Assembly: GCF_010500925.1 (NCBI RefSeq)
Contig: NZ_QVMG01000001.1
Span: 124,001 to 188,000, forward strand
DNA length: 64,000 bases
Reading direction: 5' to 3'
DNA from: Parabacteroides sp. 52
GTDB taxonomy: Bacteria > Bacteroidota > Bacteroidia > Bacteroidales > Tannerellaceae
Below are positions 52,680 through 61,470 of the stretch, one piece after another. Both the position numbers and the translations under genes were made by a program. Position 1 is the stretch's first letter. Each line of letters opens with the position of its first letter. The notes beneath the pieces are model-generated. The model had not been told where the DNA came from. It made no database searches and worked only from the letters and a program-made list of their open reading frames with translations.

Positions 52680-54671
52680 ATGAAAACGAACCTTAGTTCT
52701 CAAATCACTCTTACACGTATACCTACACGGTATTATCGTCCGGAGAATGCATTTGAGCATTCAGTTTTAACTCGTCTTGAAAAGATTCCTACAGACATTT
52801 ACGAATCAGTAGAAAAAGGCTCAGTTGCCATAGCCCAGGAAATAGCAACAGCTATCCGAAAAAAACAAGAAACAGGCAAGGAATTTGTATTGGCTCTTCC
52901 CGGCGGACGTTCGCCCATCACGGTATACAAAGAATTGATCCGTCTGCACAAGGAGGAAAAATTAAGCTTCAATCATGTGATTGTTTTTGTCGAATATGAA
53001 TTTTATCCTCTGACCACTGCTGCCTCCGGTAACCTGACACGCCTGAAAACAGAGTTCCTGGATCATATCGATATCCTGCCGGAAAATATTTATGCACCGG
53101 ATGGTTTGATGGCCAAAGATGCAATCATTGACTTCTGTCAACAATACGAAAAAAAGATCAATGCCGTGGGAGGTATTGATTATATGCTTATGGGGGTAGG
53201 TCATACCAGCAATATCATGTTCAATGCTTCGGGAACGCCGATCAGCACCCGCACCAGGTTGATCTACCTGGAAGGTGCCGCCCGCAAAGAAGCATCCCGT
53301 ACATTCCCATCTTTAGAAAGTGTACCTGCCGGTGTTATATCCATGGGTATCTCGACGATGATGAACGCCAAACATGTCATTCTCATGGCTTGGGGAGAAA
53401 GCAAAGCGGGTATTATCGCTAAAACGGTGGAAGATAAAATATCCGATGCGGTTCCCTCCTCTTACCTGCAGAATCATCCGCAAGCCAAGGTGGTGATCGA
53501 TCTATCTGCCGCTTATGACTTGACACGTATCAGCCATCCCTGGTTAGTAACCAGTTGTGAATGGGACAATCAATTGATTCGTCGGGCTATTGTCTGGTTG
53601 TGTCAATTAACTGAAAAACCGATTCTCAAATTAACGAATAAAGATTATAGCGAACACGGATTAGGTGAATTACTGGCCTTATACGGCTCAGCCTATAATG
53701 TGAATATAAAAATATTCAATGACATCCAACATACCATCACCGGATGGCCGGGTGGCAAACCTAACGCGGATGATTCGAACCGTCCCGAGCGGGCAACGCC
53801 ATTCCCTAAAAAAGTACTTATCTTCAGTCCACATCCGGATGACGATGTGATCTCTATGGGAGGAACATTCCGTCGTTTATGCGATCAGCAACATGATGTA
53901 TATGTTGCTTATGAGACGTCTGGAAATATTGCTGTCGGAGACGAAGAAGTGATTCGCTATTGTGAATACCTGCGGGATGTATGCAACCAATATACCCCCC
54001 AAGACAATAGCGTAAAAGAAAAGGCGGAAGAAATCATTCAGTATCTACGCTATGATAAAACGGATAACGGAGAGCCGGAACGGAAAGACGTATCGTTTAT
54101 GAAAGGAACGATTCGCCGGGAAGAAGCCCGTCATGGAGCCCGTCATGCGGGAATTAAAAACGACGACCATATCCGTTTTCTCGATCTGCCTTTCTACGAA
54201 ACAGGATTGGTAAAGAAGAAACCTTTGTCGGAAGCGGATGTAAAAATCATTCTGAATCTATTGGAAGAGATCAAACCGGACCAGATGTTTGTTGCCGGTG
54301 ATCTGGCAGACCCCCATGGAACACATAAGGTTTGCCTGGATGCTATCCTGGCTGCGATCGATATGATAAAAGATGAAGAATGGATGAAAAAATGCCGGGT
54401 ATGGATGTACCGGGGAGCCTGGGCGGAATGGGAAATGGACCACATCGAGATGGCCGTACCGATCAGTCCGGAAGAGTTGCGCCTCAAACGTAATTCCATC
54501 CTTAAACATCAATCACAGATGGAAAGTGCTCCTTTCCTGGGTGACGACGAACGTCTGTTCTGGCAACGGGCAGAGGACCGCAACCGGGCAACAGCCGAGC
54601 TTTATAAAAACCTGGGCTTAGCCTCTTACGAAGCGATCGAAGCCTTTGTGCAATATATACCTATACGATAA
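52680..54671 (+). CDS. NagB-like/PIG-L deacetylase fusion protein
   Basis: A 663-residue two-domain protein usually annotated as glucosamine-6-phosphate deaminase. Residues 30-290 are a NagB-like fold (VLALPGGRSPITVYKEL). In place of the catalytic GxGxDGHIAFNEP, this copy reads GVGHTSNIMFNASGT, so the catalytic Asp, His and Glu are lost. Residues 370-640 are a PIG-L/LmbE deacetylase domain with the metal motif SPHPDDD and DPHGTHKVC, which looks intact. The likely activity is deacetylation, with the NagB part as a sugar-phosphate sensor or scaffold (inference). It has its own promoter. Confidence 0.85.
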   Translation: MKTNLSSQITLTRIPTRYYRPENAFEHSVLTRLEKIPTDIYESVEKGSVAIAQEIATAIRKKQETGKEFVLALPGGRSPITVYKELIRLHKEEKLSFNHVIVFVEYEFYPLTTAASGNLTRLKTEFLDHIDILPENIYAPDGLMAKDAIIDFCQQYEKKINAVGGIDYMLMGVGHTSNIMFNASGTPISTRTRLIYLEGAARKEASRTFPSLESVPAGVISMGISTMMNAKHVILMAWGESKAGIIAKTVEDKISDAVPSSYLQNHPQAKVVIDLSAAYDLTRISHPWLVTSCEWDNQLIRRAIVWLCQLTEKPILKLTNKDYSEHGLGELLALYGSAYNVNIKIFNDIQHTITGWPGGKPNADDSNRPERATPFPKKVLIFSPHPDDDVISMGGTFRRLCDQQHDVYVAYETSGNIAVGDEEVIRYCEYLRDVCNQYTPQDNSVKEKAEEIIQYLRYDKTDNGEPERKDVSFMKGTIRREEARHGARHAGIKNDDHIRFLDLPFYETGLVKKKPLSEADVKIILNLLEEIKPDQMFVAGDLADPHGTHKVCLDAILAAIDMIKDEEWMKKCRVWMYRGAWAEWEMDHIEMAVPISPEELRLKRNSILKHQSQMESAPFLGDDERLFWQRAEDRNRATAELYKNLGLASYEAIEAFVQYIPIR

Positions 54672-54683
54672 ATAAAAAATATC

Positions 54684-55595
54684 GTGCGGAAATTTATAAA
54701 AGACTGGATGCTCCCGTTGGCTATGCTGACGGGAGTTATCACATATCCTTGGGTAAGCCATCTCATCGTTTTGACACCTTACCTTATCTTTTCAATGTTA
54801 CTATTGACCTTTTGTAAACTTTCTCCCACGGATATTCATATTCGCCCGGCACATATCTGGTTATTACTCATTCAGGTATTCGGCTGTATCGTTCTATATG
54901 GCATTGTTTGCCTATTTCATCCTGTTCTGGCTCAGGGGGCACTCATATGTGTACTTGTGCCAACGGCCACTGCTGCTGCAGTCATCACCGGTATGCTGGG
55001 AGGTAGCGTTCCTTTTCTGACAAGTTACCTACTGGTTTGTAATATCGGCGTGGCCCTCGTGGCCCCTATCCTATTTTCTATGATCGGTACACATACGGAT
55101 ATGCCTTTTATGGAATCCTTTTTGTATATATGCAAACAGGTAGGTCCTGTCCTGTTGTTGCCCCTACTATTCGCCTGGGGTATACGCTATCTGACACCGA
55201 AAGTGCATGAAAAATTACTTCGTCTGCACGGATTATCATTCTATATATGGGCGCTTTCGCTGACTATAGTAACAGGAAGCACCGTGCGTTTTTTAGTCGA
55301 ACAGGAAAATCCGAACTACTCTGTTGAAATAAGCCTGGCCTTGGTGTCTCTCTTTATTTGTGTGGGACAATTTCTTTTGGGCAGACGTATCGGCAAGTAT
55401 TACGGGGATCCGATATCTGCCGGACAAGGCTTGGGGCAGAAAAATACCATCCTGGCCATATGGATGGCACAGGCTTACCTCAACCCTTTATCTTCCGTTG
55501 CCCCGGCCGCTTATGTGTTGTGGCAAAATTGTATCAACTCCTACCAACTATGGCTGAAAGGCAAACGAGAGGAACAACAAAAATCAATAAAATAA
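54684..55595 (+). CDS. SBF-family (bile acid:Na+ symporter-like) transporter
   Basis: A 303-residue membrane protein with nine or ten hydrophobic segments. The segment PTATAAAVITGMLGGSVPFLT and GQKNTILAIWMAQ are typical of the SBF/BASS fold. The start is a GTG at 54684 (GTGCGGAAA), 12 bases after the preceding gene, so they are likely co-transcribed. The substrate is unknown; the bile-acid name is only the family label. Confidence 0.85.
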   Translation: MRKFIKDWMLPLAMLTGVITYPWVSHLIVLTPYLIFSMLLLTFCKLSPTDIHIRPAHIWLLLIQVFGCIVLYGIVCLFHPVLAQGALICVLVPTATAAAVITGMLGGSVPFLTSYLLVCNIGVALVAPILFSMIGTHTDMPFMESFLYICKQVGPVLLLPLLFAWGIRYLTPKVHEKLLRLHGLSFYIWALSLTIVTGSTVRFLVEQENPNYSVEISLALVSLFICVGQFLLGRRIGKYYGDPISAGQGLGQKNTILAIWMAQAYLNPLSSVAPAAYVLWQNCINSYQLWLKGKREEQQKSIK

Positions 55596-55602
55596 CAGAA
55601 TT

Positions 55603-56040
55603 ATGAGATTAAGCAACGAATGGTTTACCGCTTTTTCAGAGAATGAAACCGGTCATATGATCACAGTATGTGGGCGCGATGAACTTCAGGAATTTGTCCA
55701 ATCCGGGAAATTCAAAGAACGGGTAGAAATAACCTGGAAATACGAAGGCGACAATAAAGGCATGCCTTTGGAAGAGCAGGCGGAGTTCATGGAAGAGGTG
55801 CAAGAGACTTTACGCAAAGCCATGGAAAAAGATAAATTATCTATCTTAACCAGTGTGTATACCGGAGGTGGAGAGAAGATATGGGTCTATTACACACGCA
55901 CCGTACGGGTCTTTGGGGAACGCCTGAATGAGGTCCTCTCCTCTTTTGAGTTATTGCCTATTTCTATTTATACAGAGATAGACCCTGATTGGGAAGAATA
56001 TCTCGACATGTATGAGATGAAAGAGTGGGCTGTTGATTGA
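55603..56040 (+). CDS. DUF695-like hypothetical protein
   Basis: A 145-residue soluble protein: it starts NEWFTAFSENETGHMIT, has an acidic middle helix (EEQAEFMEEVQETLRKAMEKD) and ends with IYTEIDPDWEEYLDMYE, which resembles DUF695. Members have no established role. It begins 7 bases after the transporter gene and is followed by a strong terminator. Confidence 0.7.
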   Translation: MRLSNEWFTAFSENETGHMITVCGRDELQEFVQSGKFKERVEITWKYEGDNKGMPLEEQAEFMEEVQETLRKAMEKDKLSILTSVYTGGGEKIWVYYTRTVRVFGERLNEVLSSFELLPISIYTEIDPDWEEYLDMYEMKEWAVD

Positions 56041-56042
56041 AC

Positions 56043-56077
56043 AAAAAAAAGCTGCCCTTTGGGGGACAGCTTTTTTC
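56043..56077. terminator. Bidirectional terminator between DUF695 gene and rpoD
   Basis: AAAAAAGCTGCCC pairs with GGGACAGCTTTTTT around a short loop, with A and T tails on both sides. Confidence 0.9.
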
Positions 56078-56104
56078 TCCTCAATTTCTTTTTCTTTGAA
56101 AGGT

Positions 56105-56965
56105 TTATCCTAAATAGGATTTCAAGAGCTTACTACGTGTTCCTTGTCTCAATCTTCTGATTGCCTTTTCCTTGATCTGGCGGACGCGCTCACGGGTGAG
56201 GCCAAATTTGTCGCCAATCTCTTCTAATGTCATTTCTTGACAGCCAATACCGAAAAACATTTTGATAATCTCACATTCTCTTTCGGTTAATGTAGCAAGT
56301 GCTCTATCAATTTCCTTCGCCAATGATTCGTTCATCAACGCCCGGTCAGCGATAGGAGCATCATCGTTCACAAGCACATCGAGCAAGCTGTTGTCTTCGC
56401 CTTCCACAAAGGGGGCATCCACGGAGATATGGCGACCGGATACTTTTAATGTATCGGCAATCTTATCTACCGGAATATCCAACTCGTCTGCCAGCTCTTC
56501 GGGAGAAGGACGCCGCTCGTTTTCCTGTTCAAATTTAGAGAAGGCTTTGCTGATCTTATTCAACGAACCTACCTGATTCAACGGAAGACGAACAATACGT
56601 GACTGCTCTGCCAAAGCTTGCAGGATGGATTGGCGAATCCACCATACCGCATAAGAGATAAACTTGAACCCTCGGGTCTCATCGAATTTCTCTGCTGCTT
56701 TTATCAAACCCAGGTTTCCTTCATTGATCAAGTCGGGAAGACTTAAACCTTGATTTTGATATTGTTTTGCAACAGAAACGACGAAACGTAAGTTGGCTCT
56801 GGTCAATTTCTCCAATGCTCTACGGTCTCCTCTCTTAATGGCCTGTGCCAATTCCACTTCCTCTTCGACTGTGATAAGATCTTCTCGACCAATCTCTTGA
56901 AGATATTTATCCAGCGAAGCGCTTTCGCGATTGGTAATGGACTTCGTAATTTTTAATTGTCTCAT
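56105..56965 (-). CDS. rpoD: Primary sigma factor RpoD/SigA
   Basis: The main sigma factor that recognises the TAnnTTTG/TTTG promoters seen across this window. The 286-residue form lacks region 1.1, as in all Bacteroidetes. Visible are region 1.2 (LDKYLQEIG), region 2 ([24 protein letters not shown], then [15 protein letters not shown]), region 3, and region 4 with the HTH ([24 protein letters not shown]). It has a TATCTTTG promoter box itself. Confidence 0.97.
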   Translation of the reverse strand: MRQLKITKSITNRESASLDKYLQEIGREDLITVEEEVELAQAIKRGDRRALEKLTRANLRFVVSVAKQYQNQGLSLPDLINEGNLGLIKAAEKFDETRGFKFISYAVWWIRQSILQALAEQSRIVRLPLNQVGSLNKISKAFSKFEQENERRPSPEELADELDIPVDKIADTLKVSGRHISVDAPFVEGEDNSLLDVLVNDDAPIADRALMNESLAKEIDRALATLTERECEIIKMFFGIGCQEMTLEEIGDKFGLTRERVRQIKEKAIRRLRQGTRSKLLKSYLG

Positions 56966-56995
56966 TCAATTTGTTTAATTGAGAAATATGGGGTG

Positions 56996-57003
56996 CAAAG
57001 ATA
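56996..57003 (-). promoter_or_regulatory. -7 box of rpoD
   Basis: The minus strand reads TATCTTTG, 31 bases before the ATG at 56965. Confidence 0.55.
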
Positions 57004-57022
57004 ATATTTTTTATCAAAATAC

Positions 57023-57051
57023 TTGGCTGAATGCACCCCACATTCAGCCAA
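57023..57051 (-). terminator. Hairpin downstream of htrA
   Basis: An 11-base perfect stem (TTGGCTGAATG/CATTCAGCCAA) with a 7-base loop, 55 bases past the htrA stop. The T tract is weak. A second hairpin (CTTTCTG/CAGAAAG) lies at 57070-57093. Confidence 0.55.
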
Positions 57052-57105
57052 TTATAAACCTTTAACAATCTTTCTGCCCGTTTGACCAGAAAGCACCTAT
57101 CTGTT

Positions 57106-58620
57106 TTATTCCGTTAGATCTATTGCATAGTACCGGGCACGCCCGCTAGGCATATATCCTTTTATGAACAGAACCTTATCTTCATTGCTCTTCAAAAGCT
57201 TTTCAACAATCTGCTCAAACTCTTCCGGAGTCGATACAGGTTGCTCATTTACCACCTGAATAATAAATCCTTTAGGTATACCTACTTCTTTCAATTTTCC
57301 GTTGGTAAGACCCGTCACTTCAATACCATAACTCAATCCCAGTTCTTGTTTTCGCTTATCGGAGAGTGCTTTGAATGCGGCTCCCAACACTTCTGAGGCA
57401 CTGCCGGTTGTTTTTACCACCTCTGTATTGCCTTGGTTATTACGTAATTCCACAACAAAGGTTTTATTCGTTCCGTAGCGGTCAACGGTTACCTTGACTT
57501 TATCACCGGGGCGATACTTACTGATCTGTTCCTGCAAAGCATTCGCTGATTTTATTTTCGCGTCATTTACAGCCACAATCACATCTCCTATCTCCATACC
57601 GGCCTGTTTGGCGGCGCTTTGTTGAGCGAACTCAGAGATATAAGCTCCTTCAGTCACTTTCAGTTTATTCTTCACTTCCTGGTCCTGAATGGTGAGTATA
57701 TCCTGCATCAGAACACCTAAGATAGCCCGCTGCACGGCTCCATATTGCTTCAAATCACCGGCGACTTTCCCAGCTATACCAATAGGTACAGCAAACGAAT
57801 AACCGGCAAAATTTCCTGTTTCTGAATAGATGGCTGTATTAATACCTACCAATTCACCCTTTGTATTCACTAAAGCGCCTCCACTGTTTCCGGGATTGAC
57901 AGCGGCATCGGTTTGAATAAAAGATTCAATGCCTCCTCCACGGGAAATACCTCCCCGCCCCTTGGCACTTACAATACCCGCCGTCACTGTCGAGGTCAGG
58001 TTAAACGGATTACCTATAGCCAATACCCATTCACCCACCTTCAGATCATCAGAGTTTCCAAAAGGGATGGTAGCCAAATCTTTGGCATCAATCTTAAGCA
58101 AAGCTATATCTGTTTGTGGATCGGCACCTACTATCTTTGCCGAAAATTTACGATTGTCATTTAAGGTAACCTCCAATTCATCGGCTCCATCAATCACATG
58201 ATTATTTGTCATAATATATCCATCTACAGATATAATAACTCCCGAACCTGCACCCACACGCGGCTGAGGCTGAGGTTGATACCCCCGGTTACCAAATCCG
58301 AAGAAAAACTCAAACGGGTCAATATACTGCTGATTTCCCCGGCGCATTTGTGTATTGGTCGTTGCTTTGATATGTACAACAGCATGTACGGCTTTCTCTG
58401 CGGCTACAGTAAAATCAATGTTCTCCGCTGCTACGGCATTATAATTTGCCAAATGAAAGGAGGGTTGCTTAAATCCATATTCTGTTTCTACGGAATAAGA
58501 AGATTCGGATAACTTTTTCTGGATTAAATAAGAACTTGTTCCTACAGCTAGACCTACACTAATTGCTGAAACAGCAACGACTCCAAGCATATTCTTCCAT
58601 ACTTTTTTCATACGTTTCAA
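57106..58620 (-). CDS. htrA: Do/HtrA family periplasmic serine protease
   Basis: A 504-residue periplasmic protease and chaperone of the DegP type. An N-terminal signal anchor (MLGVVAVSAISVGLAVG) is followed by the trypsin-like domain with His141 (TNNHVIDG), Asp171 (DPQTDIALL) and Ser246 (NPGNSGGAL). Two PDZ domains follow (about 290-385 and 410-500). It removes misfolded envelope proteins, often under stress control. It is divergent from rnpB; no TAnnTTTG box was seen upstream. Confidence 0.96.
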   Translation of the reverse strand: MKRMKKVWKNMLGVVAVSAISVGLAVGTSSYLIQKKLSESSYSVETEYGFKQPSFHLANYNAVAAENIDFTVAAEKAVHAVVHIKATTNTQMRRGNQQYIDPFEFFFGFGNRGYQPQPQPRVGAGSGVIISVDGYIMTNNHVIDGADELEVTLNDNRKFSAKIVGADPQTDIALLKIDAKDLATIPFGNSDDLKVGEWVLAIGNPFNLTSTVTAGIVSAKGRGGISRGGGIESFIQTDAAVNPGNSGGALVNTKGELVGINTAIYSETGNFAGYSFAVPIGIAGKVAGDLKQYGAVQRAILGVLMQDILTIQDQEVKNKLKVTEGAYISEFAQQSAAKQAGMEIGDVIVAVNDAKIKSANALQEQISKYRPGDKVKVTVDRYGTNKTFVVELRNNQGNTEVVKTTGSASEVLGAAFKALSDKRKQELGLSYGIEVTGLTNGKLKEVGIPKGFIIQVVNEQPVSTPEEFEQIVEKLLKSNEDKVLFIKGYMPSGRARYYAIDLTE

Positions 58621-58754
58621 ATTTTAATTAAACACTTAATTTTAACAGTTTTCTTTCTAACAAAGAAAACTCAAAAATCGTGCACTTAATCCTTTCTTCT
58701 TCGTTTTTTCAACTCTTTTAACGCCTTATCCTGCGTCCTTAACGGGGTTTAACA

Positions 58755-58775
58755 GTACTTTGCATAACAAAGTAC
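58755..58775. promoter_or_regulatory. Inverted repeat between htrA and rnpB
   Basis: GTACTTTG, 5 bases, CAAAGTAC: a perfect 8-base inverted repeat about 140 bases upstream of htrA. It may be an operator or part of a promoter; nothing more can be said. Confidence 0.35.
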
Positions 58776-58901
58776 CACTTCCACACCAACAACTGCCATT
58801 CCGGCAGAGTTCCTATGAATAAAACAGCAGAATAGACAGAAGGTTTAAACCCATCTGTCAGTTTATTTGTTTTCTTCGAGAAATGAATGCATTAAATTGC
58901 C

Positions 58902-58909
58902 TATCTTTG
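58902..58909 (+). promoter_or_regulatory. -7 box of rnpB
   Basis: TATCTTTG lies 6 bases before the RNase P RNA start, placing the TSS at about 58916. Confidence 0.6.
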
Positions 58910-58914
58910 TGCCA

Positions 58915-59272
58915 TTGCAGTTTGCCGGTCTGTCGCTCATCGTCAGATGGGAGGAAAGTCCGGGCAACGTAGAGCACCATACTTCTTAACGGGAAGCTGT
59001 TCGTGAGGGCAGAGTAGCGTAACAGAGAATAACCGCCCTGTTTACAGGGTAAGGGTGAAAAGGTGAGGTAAGAGCTCACCGGGTCTTATAGTAATATAGG
59101 ATGCCGTACGTCTTATGGGTTGTAAGGTCATGTATACCGGCGCATGTAGGGTTGCTCGCCCGATGCCGGGGGGTAGACCGCTAAAGCATACCGGTGACGG
59201 TATGACAAGATAAATGGCAGACGCCCTCCCCTATGGGAGGGTACAGAACCCGGCTTACAGGCAAACTGCATT
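58915..59272 (+). ncRNA. rnpB: RNase P RNA (class A)
   Basis: The catalytic RNA of RNase P, about 355 nt. The ends pair (GCAGTTTGCC with GGCAAACTGC, the P1 helix). Conserved core elements are GAGGAAAGTCCGGGC near the 5' end and ACAGAACCCGGCTTACAGG near the 3' end, with GGTAAGAGCTCACCG in the middle. A run of six T after P1 ends it, and the ATG of the next gene lies a few bases further on. Confidence 0.97.
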
Positions 59273-59277
59273 TTTTA

Positions 59278-60678
59278 ATGGCTTTTCTTATGAAAAAAAA
59301 GAAGAAAGATAAGCATATTCAATCCCCAAAGGACAGTATGTCTTTTTTGGAACGAATAGAACACTTCATTAAGCGATCTATCCACTTCGTCACTTATGAA
59401 ATGTGGCGCATCACCAACAATGAGGTGAGCGGCATTAAAGAATTAGGGATCAATGCCGCTAAAAGTATCTCCCTGGCCATCCGCAGTTTTCTGAATCAGC
59501 ACCTGCAAAGCAGAGCGTCCGCACTTACTTACAGCACCTTACTAGCCATCATTCCCCTATTAACGGTTATGCTAAGCATTGCCAAAGGATTCGGCTTTCA
59601 GGATATGGTACGTCAAGCATTGGTGGAATATTTCCCGGGACATGAAGCCCAATGGGATAAAGCCTTTGAATTTGTTGAAAGCTATCTGGCGCAAGCCCAA
59701 GGTGGTGTAATTATCGGCATTGGTATCCTTTTATTACTTTACACCGTAATCAATCTGATTTCAAGCATAGAAGACACGTTTAATGATATTTGGCAGATAA
59801 ATAAATCCCGCTCTATCACCCGTAAAACAACGGATTATCTGGCACTACTATTGATACTTCCCATCTTAATGATGGCCTCCAGCGGCATATCTATATTTAT
59901 GTCTACCCTACAGAACACCATTTTAGACGAATTCGTATTCCTGACCCCTTTTGTGGATATTGTACTCAAAATCGTTCCTTTCCTTATCGCCTCGTTGGTG
60001 TTTGCCGGCATTTATATCTTTCTGCCCAATACCAAAGTAAAGTTTTTACCCGGACTAATAGCAGGGATTATCGCCGGTTGTGCTTTTCAACTCTTCCAAT
60101 TATTCTATATCAGCGGGCAAATCTGGGTAACCAAATACAATGCGATTTATGGTAGTTTTGCCGCTATCCCTTTATTATTATTGTTTGTACAACTATCCTG
60201 GGTCATCTGCCTATTCGGTGGTGCCCTGGCATACGGCATTCAAAATGTGAAAAAGTTTAATTTTGAAAACGACAGTACCCATATTACCAGACGATACAGA
60301 GATTTTGTCACAGTAACAATCGTTTCGCTCATCACCAAACGATTTGTGAAAGGGGAAAAACCCTATACTGCCGATGAGTTATCCGAAGAATATCATATCC
60401 CGATTCGCCTGGCCACACAGATTCTCTATCAACTGACAGCTTTACATATATTGACAGAAGTGATTGATGACAAAGACGAATGGACAATCTATTATCAACC
60501 CGCAGTAGATGTAAACCAGATCACAGTATCCTACCTGTTCAAACATATAGACGAACAAGGTTCCGAGAACTTCAAGATCGACAATAAACACTTCTTCAAA
60601 AAAGAATGGACAGCCATTCTGAAAACACGTGAGGACATGCTTCGAGCCAATGGCGATGTCCTACTAAAAGACTTATGA
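59278..60678 (+). CDS. YihY/BrkB family membrane protein with winged-helix-like tail
   Basis: A 466-residue protein. Residues 65-330 hold six membrane helices of the YihY/BrkB family (SRASALTYSTLLAIIPLLTVML, LLSWVICLFGG region). The tail (about 350-460) is soluble and resembles a winged helix (PYTADELSEEYHIPIRLATQILYQL), a form common in Bacteroidetes. The family was once called RNase BN, but that link was withdrawn; its function is unknown. Start choices are 59278 or 59290 (MKKKKKD); both lie directly after the T run of rnpB. Confidence 0.88.
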   Translation: MAFLMKKKKKDKHIQSPKDSMSFLERIEHFIKRSIHFVTYEMWRITNNEVSGIKELGINAAKSISLAIRSFLNQHLQSRASALTYSTLLAIIPLLTVMLSIAKGFGFQDMVRQALVEYFPGHEAQWDKAFEFVESYLAQAQGGVIIGIGILLLLYTVINLISSIEDTFNDIWQINKSRSITRKTTDYLALLLILPILMMASSGISIFMSTLQNTILDEFVFLTPFVDIVLKIVPFLIASLVFAGIYIFLPNTKVKFLPGLIAGIIAGCAFQLFQLFYISGQIWVTKYNAIYGSFAAIPLLLLFVQLSWVICLFGGALAYGIQNVKKFNFENDSTHITRRYRDFVTVTIVSLITKRFVKGEKPYTADELSEEYHIPIRLATQILYQLTALHILTEVIDDKDEWTIYYQPAVDVNQITVSYLFKHIDEQGSENFKIDNKHFFKKEWTAILKTREDMLRANGDVLLKDL

Positions 60679-60691
60679 TAGTAATTCTTTT

Positions 60692-60721
60692 TTTGAACCT
60701 GTGTGAATATAATTATATTTG
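60692..60721 (+). promoter_or_regulatory. Promoter of the ECF sigma gene
   Basis: TTTG at 60692, an 18-base spacer, and TATATTTG at 60714-60721, a full match to the primary sigma consensus. The ATG follows at 60794. Confidence 0.65.
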
Positions 60722-60793
60722 CACATAAAGGGAATCCCATACAATGATAATCGGTATTGAATTACCCGAATCTCGTTCAGAGTAAAAAACAGA

Positions 60794-61369
60794 ATGAAAA
60801 ACAAAAACACCATACACTCAGACACCCTGCAAGTAGAATTTCTCTTTAGAAAATACTATCGGACACTTTGCGCGTATGCTTTTCGTTTTGTCAATGACAC
60901 AGCAACTGCCGAAAACATTGTTCAGGATGTATTTTTTGAACTGTGGAATAAAAGAGAAATACTAGACTTCAACCTGGCAATTAAAACGTATCTATTCAAA
61001 TCAGTTTATCATCGTGCATTGAACCATTTGAATAGTGTATCTGTATCCAAACAAACCTCATTGGATCAATTAGAAGAGAAAGACGATCTTTCCTTCTTTC
61101 TTATTTCCCAAGAAAAAAACGGAGAATACTGGCTGATGATGGAAGAGTTAGATAAAGAAATACAAGCCATTATCAACCAATTCCCCCCTCAATGCAAACA
61201 GGTTTTCCTTTTAAGCCGCCAAAATGAACTAAAAAATAAAGAAATAGCCGAACAACTGGGCATTTCTGTTAAAGCTGTTGAAAAACAAATAACCAAAGCA
61301 ATAGCAACATTAAGAAAAGAACTGAAGGGAAAGGGAATACTTCTACTCTTATACCTCTTCTTTTATTAA
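60794..61369 (+). CDS. ECF RNA polymerase sigma factor (Bacteroides expansion type)
   Basis: A 191-residue ECF sigma factor. Region 2 (LFRKYYRTLCAYAFRFVNDTATAENIVQDVFFELW) and region 4 with an HTH (LSRQNELKNKEIAEQLGISVKAVEKQITKAIATL) are clear, and the hydrophobic end (ILLLLYLFFY) is typical. It sits before a FecR anti-sigma gene and a SusC-type receptor with an STN domain: a cell-surface signalling set that switches on the receptor operon when substrate binds. Confidence 0.94.
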   Translation: MKNKNTIHSDTLQVEFLFRKYYRTLCAYAFRFVNDTATAENIVQDVFFELWNKREILDFNLAIKTYLFKSVYHRALNHLNSVSVSKQTSLDQLEEKDDLSFFLISQEKNGEYWLMMEELDKEIQAIINQFPPQCKQVFLLSRQNELKNKEIAEQLGISVKAVEKQITKAIATLRKELKGKGILLLLYLFFY

Positions 61370-61470
61370 ATTATCCCTTTTCATAAAAAATACACAAAGA
61401 GAAGGTAGGGTTTTTGTTTAAGGGTTTGTTATAGCTTATAGAAGCAATATGTAAATCTAAAACGAAACAA

